Positions 1-10,516 of a stretch of DNA of 64,000 nucleotides are shown piece after piece. Each line of letters opens with the position of its first letter. Positions within the stretch are counted from its first letter, which is position 1. The DNA is from Pseudomaricurvus sp. HS19 (GTDB lineage: Bacteria; Pseudomonadota; Gammaproteobacteria; Pseudomonadales; Cellvibrionaceae): the NCBI RefSeq assembly GCF_009857815.1, contig NZ_WVVW01000001.1, positions 62,001 to 126,000 on the forward strand. Direction: 5' to 3'. The notes under the pieces are model-generated. The model had not been told where the DNA came from. It saw nothing but the letters and a program-made list of their open reading frames with translations, and did not search any database. The translations under genes were made by a program, and so were the position numbers.

Positions 1-144
1 ATGGGCAGCCTGCACGACAAGGTAGAAGTCACCCTGGCGGACCGTGACCGGTTTGACTACCCGATCCTCATCGGCCGCAACTTCCTGCAGGGCAGGGCTG
101 TTGTGGACGTCAGTCGCAAGTACCTGACCTTGCAGAAGGAGTAG
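1..144 (+). CDS. Retropepsin-like (Zn_protease/RimK-associated) protein, C-terminal fragment
   Basis: The reading frame is open from the window edge to a TAG stop and encodes the last 47 residues of a protein. The segment FDYPILIGRNFL followed by VDVS matches the C-terminal end of the retropepsin-like family (PF05618, often annotated as ATP-dependent zinc protease). Members normally exceed 140 residues, so the ATG at base 1 is probably internal and the gene is cut by the window. The catalytic part is not visible. In many proteobacteria this gene precedes an inactive transglutaminase/7TM protein and an ATP-grasp ligase, which is the order here. That synteny carries most of the assignment. Confidence 0.7.
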   Translation: MGSLHDKVEVTLADRDRFDYPILIGRNFLQGRAVVDVSRKYLTLQKE

Positions 145-236
145 CGAAGGCGCGATAACCCGCGTAAAGTCTGACGCGGCGTCGAGAGACGTAGTTCACC
201 CCAAAAAGGTGAAGAGCGTGCTAATCTGCGCGCTAT

Positions 237-1796
237 TTGTCAGGCTTTAGAGTCATATCGGGGGAGTCATTGAAGCTTTCTTCTGCAAATCAGGTGCACC
301 TGCTGGTTGTCCTGTTGTTTTGTGTCGGGCTGGGTGCTGCGGCCTATAAGCACCTGGCGCTGGGCTTCCCGCTACTCGCCTCCGAAACGGAAACCATCTG
401 GCAGCTGGAGGGCAAGATTGTCTTTGACGCGAAGCCCGGCATGCCGGTGGAAGTGCGTCTTAACCTGCCGGACAACAACCCCAGCCGCCGCCTGGTCTCC
501 TCAGATTTTATCGCCCCCGGTTTCAATTTCGATGAGATTGAGGAAGAGGGCGCCCGTATGGCCCGCTGGCGGGGCGAGGGGATTGAAGGCGAGCAGGTAA
601 TCCTGTTGCGCTCCCTCAGCTATTTTCCCGATACCGAAGACGCCCTGGAGAGCCCGCTGGCACGTCCTCTCGGTGACGATATGGACGGTCCCCTGCGTCG
701 CACCGGCCTGAGCCTGTTGCGGGATATACAGCCAGCTGCCGGCATTGATGGCGCCCTGCAGATTATGCGCAGCCTCAACCAGCCGGGTGAGCAGCGGGTA
801 GAGATCCTGCTGCGGGGCAATACCACCCCGGAAAAACGTACCTATCGTATGGGGCAGGTCCTGGCCCTGGCCGGCTATCAGGTGGAGCCGGTGGGTGGCA
901 TCTTCCTGGAAGATAAAAGCCGCAGCCAGACCATTAACCACTTTCTGGAAGTGTTTATCGACGGCCGCAAGTGGCTGCTGGATACCCGTGAGCTGGAGAT
1001 TATTCCCTGGGACCGGATAGTGCTGTTGCAGCGCAACAAGGAGCCCCTGCTGGAAGTTTTCGGCGGTAAGGACTCCCGGGTAACCTACGCCACCAACAAG
1101 CTGCAGCGCGCCACCTTTGCCTCGGCGGTTGACGCCGCCAGCCACGCCGAAAACCCGCTCATCGACTTCTCCATTTACAGCCTGCCGCTGTCGGAGCAGA
1201 ACACATTCAAACTGCTGCTGGTGATCCCGCTGGGGGCGCTGGTGGTGGTGATCCTGCGCAACCTGGTGGGACTGCGCACGTCAGGCACCTTTATGCCGGT
1301 GCTGATCGCCCTGACTTTCCTTCAGACCACGCTGGTGGTGGGGGTGATGCTGTTTATCGTGGTGGTGGGTGTGGGCCTGATCCTGCGCTCCTATCTCAGT
1401 CACCTTAACCTGTTGCTGGTGCCGAGGATCGCCTCGGTGCTGGTGTTCGTGATTATTATCTACGGCGCCATCGGTATCCTCAGTGCAAAGATGGGCTGGC
1501 AGGGGGGACTGAAGGTGACTTTCTTCCCCATGATCATCCTCTCCTGGACCATCGAACGCATGTCGATCCTGTGGGACGAAGCCGGCCCGCGGGAGGTGAT
1601 GGTGGAGTCCGGTGGCAGCCTGGTGACCGCCAGCCTCGCGTACCTGCTGATGGGCAATACCCTGATCAGCGATACCATTTTCCTCTACCCGGAACTGCTG
1701 CTGGTGATCCTGGCGGTGATTATTGCCATCGGCAGTTACACCGGTTACCGGCTGTCTGACCTGCGCCGTTTTGAGCCGCTGGAGCGTCACGACTGA
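237..1796 (+). CDS. Inactive transglutaminase fused to a 7TM domain
   Basis: A membrane protein of about 519 residues. It has one N-terminal transmembrane segment (about residues 20-37), a periplasmic transglutaminase-like region (about 45-300) and about seven hydrophobic helices from residue 325 to 505. Around residue 235 a His (NHFLEVF) and an Asp (WLLD) line up with a transglutaminase core, but no catalytic Cys is evident, as in the family of inactive transglutaminases fused to 7TM. These were described by comparative genomics as partners of an ATP-grasp amidoligase and a retropepsin-like protein; both flank it here. The start is uncertain: TTG 237 opens the frame, while TTG 270 sits 3 bases after GGGGAG. 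The stop overlaps the next start. Confidence 0.8.
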   Translation: MSGFRVISGESLKLSSANQVHLLVVLLFCVGLGAAAYKHLALGFPLLASETETIWQLEGKIVFDAKPGMPVEVRLNLPDNNPSRRLVSSDFIAPGFNFDEIEEEGARMARWRGEGIEGEQVILLRSLSYFPDTEDALESPLARPLGDDMDGPLRRTGLSLLRDIQPAAGIDGALQIMRSLNQPGEQRVEILLRGNTTPEKRTYRMGQVLALAGYQVEPVGGIFLEDKSRSQTINHFLEVFIDGRKWLLDTRELEIIPWDRIVLLQRNKEPLLEVFGGKDSRVTYATNKLQRATFASAVDAASHAENPLIDFSIYSLPLSEQNTFKLLLVIPLGALVVVILRNLVGLRTSGTFMPVLIALTFLQTTLVVGVMLFIVVVGVGLILRSYLSHLNLLLVPRIASVLVFVIIIYGAIGILSAKMGWQGGLKVTFFPMIILSWTIERMSILWDEAGPREVMVESGGSLVTASLAYLLMGNTLISDTIFLYPELLLVILAVIIAIGSYTGYRLSDLRRFEPLERHD

Positions 1797-2776
1797 TGAG
1801 CAGTTTCTGGCAGCGTCTGGGCATGGCATCACCGGAGTTCCTGCGCAGCAAGGGCATTGTCGGCATGAACCGTCGCAACGTGCAGCTGATTGCCCGCAAT
1901 AACCCGCGTCATCTCTATCCCAACGTGGATAACAAATACAAAACCAAGATGCTGTGCGCCGAGCACGGCATTGCGGTGCCCAAGCTGCTGGGTGTCTGCC
2001 GGGTGGAAGGGCATGTACACGAGCTAAAGGAATTCCTCAGGGATCGCACCCAGTTTGTGCTCAAGCCGGCCCAGGGCAGCGGCGGCAAGGGGATTGTGGT
2101 GATTGTGGGGCGCGACGGCGATGACTATGTCAAAGCCAGTGGCAAAAAGCTGACCCATGAGGAGCTCTGCCGCCACGTATCCAATACCCTCAGTGGACTC
2201 TACAGTCTCGGGGGCAAGCCGGATGTGGTGTTGATCGAGGACCTGATCCATTTCTCCGACCATTTCGATGGCTACTCCTACGAAGGGGTGCCGGATATCC
2301 GCGTGATCGTCTACAAAGGCTTCCCGGTGATGTCCATGACCCGCCTCTCGACCCACGTGTCGGATGGCAAGGCCAACCTGCACCAGGGGGCGGTGGGAGT
2401 CGGGCTGCACATGGCCACGGGCAAGGCGCTGAGGGCGGTACAGTTCGATCGCCCCCTGACCCATCACCCGGACACCAGTCGCCTGTTGTCCGAGCTGTAT
2501 ATCCCCCACTGGAAGGAGATCCTGCTGCTGGCGGCCAGGGGCTTCGAGGTGAGCAAGCTTGGCTATCTGGGGGTGGATATCGTGCTCGACAGCCATCAGG
2601 GCCCGTTGCTGCTGGAGTTGAATGCCCGTCCCGGACTGGCCATCCAGGTGGCCAATGGCGAGGGACTGTTGCCGCGTATCCGCTTTGTCGACAGCCTGCC
2701 GCAGGGATTGCAGCCGGCGGAGAGGGTGCAGCGGGTACTGAATCACTGGCAGGCAAAAATGCAGGAGGCCGGTTGA
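1796..2776 (+). CDS. ATP-grasp alpha-L-glutamate ligase-like protein
   Basis: A 326-residue ATP-grasp enzyme of the RimK-like/sugar-transglutaminase-associated group (PF14397 type). Visible features are the ATP-binding stretch FVLKPAQGSGGKGIVVI (about residue 80), a central domain with DIRVIVYKG, and the metal-binding end LLLELNARPGLAIQ (about residue 275). Such enzymes join a carboxylate to an amine using ATP; the substrate here is unknown. The first base of the ATG is the last base of the preceding stop, so translational coupling is likely. Family knowledge suggests that the membrane protein, retropepsin-like protein and this ligase form one peptide-modification system. The exact reaction is inference. 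Confidence 0.85.
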   Translation: MSSFWQRLGMASPEFLRSKGIVGMNRRNVQLIARNNPRHLYPNVDNKYKTKMLCAEHGIAVPKLLGVCRVEGHVHELKEFLRDRTQFVLKPAQGSGGKGIVVIVGRDGDDYVKASGKKLTHEELCRHVSNTLSGLYSLGGKPDVVLIEDLIHFSDHFDGYSYEGVPDIRVIVYKGFPVMSMTRLSTHVSDGKANLHQGAVGVGLHMATGKALRAVQFDRPLTHHPDTSRLLSELYIPHWKEILLLAARGFEVSKLGYLGVDIVLDSHQGPLLLELNARPGLAIQVANGEGLLPRIRFVDSLPQGLQPAERVQRVLNHWQAKMQEAG

Positions 2777-3261
2777 TGACGGCGGCTGAAGTGCGCCGGG
2801 CTGACTGGAGCCGGACGCAGGATTGCGAGGCGCTGGAGGCATTGCTGCAGCATTACGCCTGTGACCCCATGGGGGGCGGCAAGGGCTTGCCAGCGGCGCT
2901 GCTGGCTGAGCTGCCCAAACAGCTGGCGGAGTTTCCCGGCAGCTACAGTGCCATTGCCTGGCGTGGTGATGAACCTGTGGGGTTGATCAATTGTTTTGCT
3001 GGCTTTTCCACCTTTCGCGGCCGGCCTTTGCTGAATGTCCACGATATTGTTGTGCTGCGGGAGTGTCGCGGTCAGGGGATCAGTCGCCAGTTGTTACAGG
3101 CCGCCGAGGATGAAGCCCGCCGGCGGGGCTGCTGCAAATTGACTCTGGAAGTACTCTCCGGTAATCGACGGGCGCAGGACGTTTACACAGGCTTTGGATT
3201 TGCCAGCTATGAGCTGGATCCGGAGTGTGGCCAGGCGCTGTTTATGGAAAAACCCCTCTGA
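2776..3261 (+). CDS. GNAT family N-acetyltransferase
   Basis: A 161-residue single-domain GNAT acetyltransferase. The acetyl-CoA pyrophosphate loop appears as RECRGQGISRQLLQ (about residues 96-109), after a beta strand ending in VHDIVVL, and the C-terminal part carries the common NRRAQDVYTGFGF stretch. AGGAGG lies 7 bases before the ATG. The gene overlaps the stop of the ATP-grasp ligase by one base (TGATG), so it is probably the last gene of that operon. The acceptor is unknown; co-transcription suggests it could modify the ligase product, but it may be an unrelated passenger. It ends 24 bases from the convergent GGDEF gene. Confidence 0.85.
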   Translation: MTAAEVRRADWSRTQDCEALEALLQHYACDPMGGGKGLPAALLAELPKQLAEFPGSYSAIAWRGDEPVGLINCFAGFSTFRGRPLLNVHDIVVLRECRGQGISRQLLQAAEDEARRRGCCKLTLEVLSGNRRAQDVYTGFGFASYELDPECGQALFMEKPL

Positions 3262-3285
3262 GTTCCTGTCCGGCGGTGCGGCGGG

Positions 3286-4293
3286 TTATTGCTCGGCGAT
3301 GTTATCCCAGGCCTGGGATACCTGACCGCCGCCATTATGCTTGGCCTTGTAGAGCGCCGAATCAGCCCGATCCAGGAGCTCCTGTGGGCCTTCGTTGCTG
3401 CGCAGTTGGGCTGCACCAATACTGATGCTGACACTGGTGGGCAGCTCGCTTTCCAGAGTCAATAAACTCACCCGTTGCTGCAGTTTTTCCGCCAGGATGC
3501 CGGCTTGATCCAGGCTGGTATTTGGCAGTAGCAGCATGAATTCGTCCCCACCCCAGCGCACGGGGACATCGATTTCCCGGACATTGTCCCGCAGGGTGGA
3601 AGCCACCCACACCAGCGCCATGTCACCTATTGAGTGACCGTACTGGTCGTTAATCGGTTTCAGGTTATCAATATCAATGGCCAGCAATGACAGGGGTTCG
3701 TCGAAGCGGCTGGCGCGGGCGCATTCGGTCTTCAGCTTTTCGTCAAAGTGATGGCGGTTGTAGAGCCCGGTGAGCGAGTCGTGGATGGCAATGTTCTCAA
3801 CCTCTTTCACCTTGGTGGCAAGCTGCTTGTTGCGGTTGCGCAATACCCGGGTGCGGCGCTCGACCATCTTGTGGAGGGAGAGGTTTTTCTGGGCTGACTG
3901 TTGCAGCAGGCGCTTTTCGGCGGAGATGTCACGTTGGGCGCCAATCATGCGGGCGACCTGGTCATGCTCGTCGCGGGCGACAATAAAGCCGCGATCCTCA
4001 ACCCAGATTTCACCACCCTTTTTAGTGATGCAGCGGTACTGGATATGGTATTCGCTACTGCGTCCCTGCACGTAGTCGTCAAAAAGCTCCATCACCTGAT
4101 CGTAGTCGTCGGGATGGATGACCGCTTCCCAGGTCAATACGGTCCCGGCCAGCTCGTTGGGCTCATAGCCGAGCATGCGGAACCAGCCGGGACTACGGTA
4201 GACGTAGCCGGTGAGGGCGTTCCAGTCCCAAATGCCGTCACTCGTAAGCTCCAGCATGGCTGTAATCACTTCCTTTGTGATTTCCCGTAACAT
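3286..4293 (-). CDS. PAS-GGDEF diguanylate cyclase
   Basis: A soluble protein of about 335 residues that should make cyclic di-GMP from two GTP. Residues about 10-125 form a PAS domain of the PAS_3 type (YRSPGWFRMLGY, HPDDYDQVM, WVEDRGF, GAQRDISA). A short coiled coil with many Arg and Lys follows (about 130-165), then a GGDEF domain. The active-site motif is intact as RWGGDEF, and an RxxD inhibitory site (REID) lies five residues before GGDEF, so product inhibition is expected. The frame extends to a TTG at 4317, but ATG 4293 fits the PAS start better; neither has a strong ribosome-binding site. No EAL domain is present. The PAS ligand is unknown. Confidence 0.9.
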   Translation of the reverse strand: MLREITKEVITAMLELTSDGIWDWNALTGYVYRSPGWFRMLGYEPNELAGTVLTWEAVIHPDDYDQVMELFDDYVQGRSSEYHIQYRCITKKGGEIWVEDRGFIVARDEHDQVARMIGAQRDISAEKRLLQQSAQKNLSLHKMVERRTRVLRNRNKQLATKVKEVENIAIHDSLTGLYNRHHFDEKLKTECARASRFDEPLSLLAIDIDNLKPINDQYGHSIGDMALVWVASTLRDNVREIDVPVRWGGDEFMLLLPNTSLDQAGILAEKLQQRVSLLTLESELPTSVSISIGAAQLRSNEGPQELLDRADSALYKAKHNGGGQVSQAWDNIAEQ

Positions 4294-4436
4294 GAAGGTA
4301 GGGGCCTGATAGATCAAAAGATGCTATCAGTCTAGCGGCGTTATCTGAATGTGGAAGTAAAATTTGAGAACTAAGACTCCTTTTTTTTGTGAAATGTGGC
4401 ATAAGAGACTTCTTTTTGGGTTGCGGGATATGACGC

Positions 4437-5909
4437 CTAATGCATTCTGAAGCTCTTCTGAAGGGCCTGCAGCCCAGTAATGCAAGGGCCTGGACCCGAA
4501 ATCGCCCCTACCACCGCACAACCGCTGACCCCGGCGCTCAAAACCTCTCCGATATTGGACTGATTGATGCCTCCAATGGCCACTACCGGTAATTTTGAGT
4601 CAATAATGGCCATCCAGCGGTGTAAATTCTCCAGACCTATGGCTTTTACCCCGCTTTTGCTGGTAGTTCCGAACACCGCACCCAGGGCGAGGTAGCTGGG
4701 TTTGAGGGCCAGCGCCCGCAGCCATTCAAACTCGCTGTGGCTGCTGATGCCAAGGCGCAGGCCGGCATTGGCCAGGGCATCCAGCGCTTCTGTGGATAGG
4801 TCCTCCTGGCCCAGATGCACACCGTAGGCGCCTGAGCGGATCGCCAGCTGCCAGTGGTCGTTGATAAACAGCCTCGCCCCATAGCTCTGTGACAGCTTTA
4901 CAGCGGCAGTAACCGCTTGTTCCAGCTCCGTCTCAGTGGCGTGTTTCATACGCAGTTGTACAGTGCTGACGCCGGCGTCCAGAACTCGCTGCAGCCATTC
5001 GACGCTGTCTACCAGTGGATAGAGCCCCAAAGGTTCATCCCCGCAGCCAGGAAACGCCGGACGGCTGTCTGCAGTCTCTGGCAGGTGCAGGCTAGGGAAG
5101 TCACTGAGCCGTGTCGGGTGGCCGCAATTGCCCAGCAGGCCGCCGCACTCACCGATGGCAAAACCGGTGCGCAGCCCCTGTTGGACATAGGCTTCTGCCA
5201 AAACCAGTGCATCCGGCAGCGCCTTGCCCCCGGCACATAGGGCGGCGATGGCCGAGGAGAGCATGCAGCCCGTACCCCTGCTGTAGAGGGTCTGCTGGCG
5301 CTGGTGGGTTAACCAGATGCGGCGCTCGCCGTCATCGAAGTAGTCCGCGACTTCATCGCCACCCCAGTCACTGTGTCCGCCCTTGATCAGTACCGCCCCA
5401 GCACCCAGCTGGCGCAGCTCGGCCGCGGCTGCCTCGACTTCGGGGGCAGACCTGAGAGGGCGTTGCAGCAGCTGCTCTGCTTCCGGCAGGTTGGGTGTGA
5501 GCAGGGTGATGTGGGGCAGCAGTTCAAGGTAGCGGGCAATAAAGTCAGCATCGGCGAAGCGGGTGCCGCTGCTGGAGCCGAATACCGGGTCGGCTATCAC
5601 CGGGCACTGCTGGCGGGCCAGGAAGTCCTGCAGCACTGCCAGCTGCTCAATGCCGGCGAGCATGCCAATCTTGATGGCATCAATCTGTATGTCCTGCTCC
5701 AGGGCTTCGCACTGCTGTGCCAGGCTCTGTGGTGGTGTGGTGGTGATATCCAGCACCCGCTGTGAATTCTGCGCCGTGAGGGCGCTGATGACCCCCAGTC
5801 CGTGGGCGCCCAGGTCCTGCACCGTGCGCAGGTCGCAGCTGTGGCCGGCGTGGCCACTGCTGTCATAGGCGGAGATCAGGCAGACATGGGTGGTGGCTTT
5901 TGTGGTCAT
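4437..5909 (-). CDS. thiDE: Bifunctional HMP(-P) kinase / thiamine-phosphate synthase (ThiD-ThiE fusion)
   Basis: A 490-residue fusion. Residues 1-265 are a ribokinase-fold ThiD that phosphorylates hydroxymethylpyrimidine twice; its anion-hole motif is GTGCMLSSA near residue 213. Residues about 290-490 are ThiE, which couples HMP-PP to thiazole phosphate: VQLRMK, INDHWQLAIRSGAYGVHLGQ, LGAVFGTTSKSG and VAIGGI are all present. The N-terminal ThiD loop reads DSSGHAGHSCDLRT where stand-alone ThiD usually has SGGAGIQAD, so this substrate loop is divergent. It is the last gene of the thi operon, 11 bases after thiG. The fusion couples consecutive steps of thiamine synthesis in the cytosol. Confidence 0.93.
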   Translation of the reverse strand: MTTKATTHVCLISAYDSSGHAGHSCDLRTVQDLGAHGLGVISALTAQNSQRVLDITTTPPQSLAQQCEALEQDIQIDAIKIGMLAGIEQLAVLQDFLARQQCPVIADPVFGSSSGTRFADADFIARYLELLPHITLLTPNLPEAEQLLQRPLRSAPEVEAAAAELRQLGAGAVLIKGGHSDWGGDEVADYFDDGERRIWLTHQRQQTLYSRGTGCMLSSAIAALCAGGKALPDALVLAEAYVQQGLRTGFAIGECGGLLGNCGHPTRLSDFPSLHLPETADSRPAFPGCGDEPLGLYPLVDSVEWLQRVLDAGVSTVQLRMKHATETELEQAVTAAVKLSQSYGARLFINDHWQLAIRSGAYGVHLGQEDLSTEALDALANAGLRLGISSHSEFEWLRALALKPSYLALGAVFGTTSKSGVKAIGLENLHRWMAIIDSKLPVVAIGGINQSNIGEVLSAGVSGCAVVGAISGPGPCITGLQALQKSFRMH

Positions 5910-5920
5910 GATGGTGCGGC

Positions 5921-6736
5921 TCAGCTTTGGTGCCAGAAGGGTTGCCCCAGTGTAGGGGTGGATGGCGAGGCAGTCTGTGCCTTTTCCATCAGTCCGGCCC
6001 GCCAGGCGTCGTGTCCGGCCTCAACCGCTGCGCCAAAGGCGCGGGCCATCAGCACCGGATTGCTGGCCTTGGCTACGGCTGTGTTAAGCAGTACTGCATC
6101 AAAGCCCATCTCCATGGCTTCTGCCGCCTGTGACGGCGCACCAATGCCAGCGTCCACAATCAGGGGGACGTCCGGCAGGCGTTCACGCAAGGTGCGCAGG
6201 TTATAGCGGTTGAGCAGTCCCTGACCGGTGCCAATAGGGGCGCCCCAGGGCATCAGCACCTGACAGCCCACATCCAGCAGTTTTTGCGCCAGCACCAGAT
6301 CGTCGGTGGTGTAGGGCAGTACCGCAAAGCCACGGCGGATCAATTCTGCTGCCGCTTCCACCAGCCCAAAAGGGCAGGGCTGCAGGTTGTAGTCGTCGCC
6401 GATCACTTCCAGTTTCAGCCAGTGGGTCTCAAACACCTCACGGCTCATCTCCGCCAGGTTGATGGCCTCTTTCGGGGTGCGGCAGCCGGCGGTGTTCGGC
6501 AGCAGTCGGCAGCCGCTGCTGCGGATATGCTGCCAGAAAACATCCGCCTGCTGTTGCTGGGGACTGTCCGGGTTGAGGTTCTGGCGGCGCAGGGAGAGGG
6601 TGACGATCTCCGTGCCCGAGGCGGCAATGCTGTCGGCCATGACCTGGGGCGACGGGTAGAGGGCCGTGCCCAGTAACAGGCGGCTGTTGAAGGTCTCGCC
6701 GTAGAGGGTCAGGGACCCCGTGTCTGTATTACGCAT
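5921..6736 (-). CDS. thiG: Thiazole synthase ThiG
   Basis: About 271 residues; forms the thiazole ring of thiamine from deoxyxylulose phosphate, dehydroglycine and ThiS thiocarboxylate. The Schiff-base lysine lies in [10 protein letters not shown]; other family signatures are GTALYPSP near the start, [29 protein letters not shown] and [23 protein letters not shown]. The frame is open to 6778, but ATG 6736 (MRNTDTGSL) gives the usual length and has GGGACG upstream. The gene is separated from thiS by about 300 bases of repeats, an unusual gap inside a thi operon. Having ThiO rather than ThiH as glycine-oxidising partner implies the oxygen-dependent route. Confidence 0.93.
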   Translation of the reverse strand: MRNTDTGSLTLYGETFNSRLLLGTALYPSPQVMADSIAASGTEIVTLSLRRQNLNPDSPQQQQADVFWQHIRSSGCRLLPNTAGCRTPKEAINLAEMSREVFETHWLKLEVIGDDYNLQPCPFGLVEAAAELIRRGFAVLPYTTDDLVLAQKLLDVGCQVLMPWGAPIGTGQGLLNRYNLRTLRERLPDVPLIVDAGIGAPSQAAEAMEMGFDAVLLNTAVAKASNPVLMARAFGAAVEAGHDAWRAGLMEKAQTASPSTPTLGQPFWHQS

Positions 6737-6790
6737 GATGTTACGTCCCATCTTGTGTGTACTGTTTGTTTGGCGCATGCCCGTGCAATG

Positions 6791-6869
6791 GGCCCCCGCC
6801 TTCGCGGGGGCGACGGGGTGCGGGGCGCGCAGTTCCCGGCTTCGTCATTCCCGCGAAGGCGGGAATCCA
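6791..6869. repeat. BIME-like pair of GC-rich palindromes
   Basis: Two stem-loops lie about 40 bases apart. The first (6793-6810) is CCCCCGC, loop CTTC, GCGGGGG. The second (6847-6866) is ATTCCCGC, loop GAAG, GCGGGAAT, inside a GTCATTCCCGCGAAGGCGGG element. The second matches an extragenic palindrome scattered through many proteobacterial genomes. The two loops are reverse complements of each other, as in a paired REP (BIME) arrangement. They lie between thiS and thiG on the thi transcript and could stabilise or partly terminate it; that is inference. Confidence 0.75.
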
Positions 6870-6903
6870 CTTGCCAGCGGGCGTCCGTTACACCAGCATA
6901 CTG

Positions 6904-7022
6904 ACTCGCCACTCGCCACTCGCCTCTCGCCATTCGCCATTCGCCATTCGCCATTCGCCATTCGCCATTCGCCATTCGCCATTCGCCATTCGCCATTCGC
7001 CATTCGCCATTCGCCATTCGCC
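6904..7022. repeat. 17-copy heptamer tandem repeat (ATTCGCC)n
   Basis: Thirteen exact copies of ATTCGCC run from 6932 to 7022, preceded by four variant copies (ACTCGCC three times, then TCTCGCC) from 6904. This gives 119 bases of uninterrupted 7-mer array. Because 7 is not a multiple of 3, all frames stay open and spurious repeated-peptide frames appear on both strands. The array lies between thiS and thiG, so copy-number change would alter spacing and RNA structure in the thi mRNA without touching a coding frame. This is a typical slippage-prone VNTR. Confidence 0.97.
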
Positions 7023-7034
7023 ACTCTTTCTGGA

Positions 7035-7238
7035 TCAACCCCCACCAATCGGTTTCACCAGATCAATACGGTCACCCTCGCAGAGCAGCGTTTCCTCATA
7101 GCGACTGCGGGGGGTGAACTCGCCGTTAATGGCGCAGGCAATACGTTCACCTTCCACCTGCCACTGCTCCAGTGCCTGCTGCAGGGTGGTGTGCGGGGGC
7201 AGTTCCCGCGCCTCGTCGTTTACCAATACTCGAATCAT
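7035..7238 (-). CDS. thiS: Sulfur carrier protein ThiS
   Basis: A 67-residue beta-grasp protein ending in a Gly-Gly tail (KPIGGG), the C-terminus that is adenylated and thiocarboxylated to donate sulfur to ThiG. The N-terminal strand IRVLVNDEARELP, AINGEFTPRS in the middle and EGDRIDLVKPIGGG at the end are typical. It overlaps the end of thiO by 4 bases. The adenylylating partner ThiF is not in this window and must be encoded elsewhere. The stop is followed directly by the heptamer array. Confidence 0.93.
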   Translation of the reverse strand: MIRVLVNDEARELPPHTTLQQALEQWQVEGERIACAINGEFTPRSRYEETLLCEGDRIDLVKPIGGG

Positions 7239-8317
7239 GGTGTTACTGCTTCCGGTTGTGTGGTGCGGAGCAGTTGCTCCATAAACGGACTGTGCTGGCG
7301 CTGCAGCAGGCGGTCGAGCACCGCTTCCACCATCATGGGGGCCAGCAGGTAGCCGTGGCGGTAGAGTCCATTGGCCCGCAGGCAGCGACCCTGCACCAGA
7401 ATTTGTGGGTGGTTGTTTAACAGTGCCGGGCGCAAATTGACATCGGTGCGGGTAATACGGGCCTCGGCAAAGGCCGGGCTAACCGCGTAGAGCGCGCTGC
7501 TTAGCTCCAGGTTGGAGCGCAGGCTGATTGCGCTCATGTCCTCAGACTCGATCTCGGTGGCGCCGATAATAAATTGGTGATCCGGTTTGGGGACAATGTA
7601 GAGCTTGTAGCGCGGGTGCATAAAACGAACCGGGCGTTGCAGTTGCACTTCGCGGGTCTGCACCCACATCACCTCACCACGTACGCCGCGCAGTTGTGGC
7701 AGCGCCTGTTTGGCGCCGATGCCCCGGCAGTCCAGTACGTGATCGAATGTATCAATGCCATGGCTGCTGCAGATGCGATTGTCCTGCAGCAATTCCACCG
7801 CGCAATGTTCGTGCAGTGTGCCGCCCATTGCGGTGATGTCGGCCAGCAGTTGATCCAGCAGGGCGTGGTTGTCTACGTAGGCTTCCGCGGGCAGGTAGAG
7901 CGCCTGGCTGAAGTGGCTGAGGTCCGGTTCCTGCGCCTGCAGTTGAGCCTGGTTGAGCCACTGATAGCCGTTCTCACCCAGCTTGTGCTGCAAGGTGTTG
8001 GCAAACTGGTTGAGCAGTCCCTGGTCCTGCCGGTGGGCCGTCACCAGTGAGCCGCCGTCATAGTAGTGCACCGGTTGTTGCAGCTGCGCCAGCCACTGCG
8101 GCCAGAGCTGCAAGCTGTGCATGCCCATGTCGTAGACCGTGCGATCACTGTCCACAAGCTCGGACAGTGGCGAAATCATCGCCGCTGCCGTGCGTGCGGC
8201 ACCGGGGCAGGTGGTGAGTGAACCCGCTTCAAACAGAGTGACCTGGCAGCCTTCGCGCAGCAGGCGCCAGGCACAGAGGCGGCCGAGCAGGCCGCCGCCG
8301 GCGATACCGATGTTCAT
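7235..8317 (-). CDS. thiO: Glycine oxidase ThiO
   Basis: A 360-residue FAD-dependent amine oxidase of the DAO family that oxidises glycine to the imine used by ThiG. The dinucleotide-binding loop is at the N-terminus (GIAGGGLLGRLCAWRLL), the DAO signature DHVLDCRGIGAK is around residue 190, and the C-terminal VQGRCLRANGLYRHGYLLAP is characteristic of ThiO. The frame extends upstream to 8410, but ATG 8317 is preceded by GAAGGAGAACACC and begins directly with the FAD motif. It overlaps thiS by 4 bases, and thiC ends about 135 bases upstream. Use of ThiO marks an aerobic thiazole route. Confidence 0.92.
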   Translation of the reverse strand: MNIGIAGGGLLGRLCAWRLLREGCQVTLFEAGSLTTCPGAARTAAAMISPLSELVDSDRTVYDMGMHSLQLWPQWLAQLQQPVHYYDGGSLVTAHRQDQGLLNQFANTLQHKLGENGYQWLNQAQLQAQEPDLSHFSQALYLPAEAYVDNHALLDQLLADITAMGGTLHEHCAVELLQDNRICSSHGIDTFDHVLDCRGIGAKQALPQLRGVRGEVMWVQTREVQLQRPVRFMHPRYKLYIVPKPDHQFIIGATEIESEDMSAISLRSNLELSSALYAVSPAFAEARITRTDVNLRPALLNNHPQILVQGRCLRANGLYRHGYLLAPMMVEAVLDRLLQRQHSPFMEQLLRTTQPEAVTP

Positions 8318-8452
8318 GGTGTTCTCCTTCTGGTCATGGCTCCAGCCACAAAGCTCGCGCAGGGGATAAGGTGAATTCCGCCCCGCGGAAGAGAGGATGG
8401 TCTGGGCCACTGCGCTCCTACGGTTGCAGACGCGGAGCGAGCCGCCCGGGCA

Positions 8453-10510
<2,058 letters not shown>

Positions 10511-10516
10511 TCACTT

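Noticed and set aside
6904-7022. Possible CRISPR array
   Set aside because: The unit is only 7 bases with no spacers, and no cas gene is present.
6709-7101. Repeated-peptide reading frames on both strands across the heptamer array
   Set aside because: They arise from the 7-base repeat, which keeps all frames open; there is no ribosome-binding site or family.
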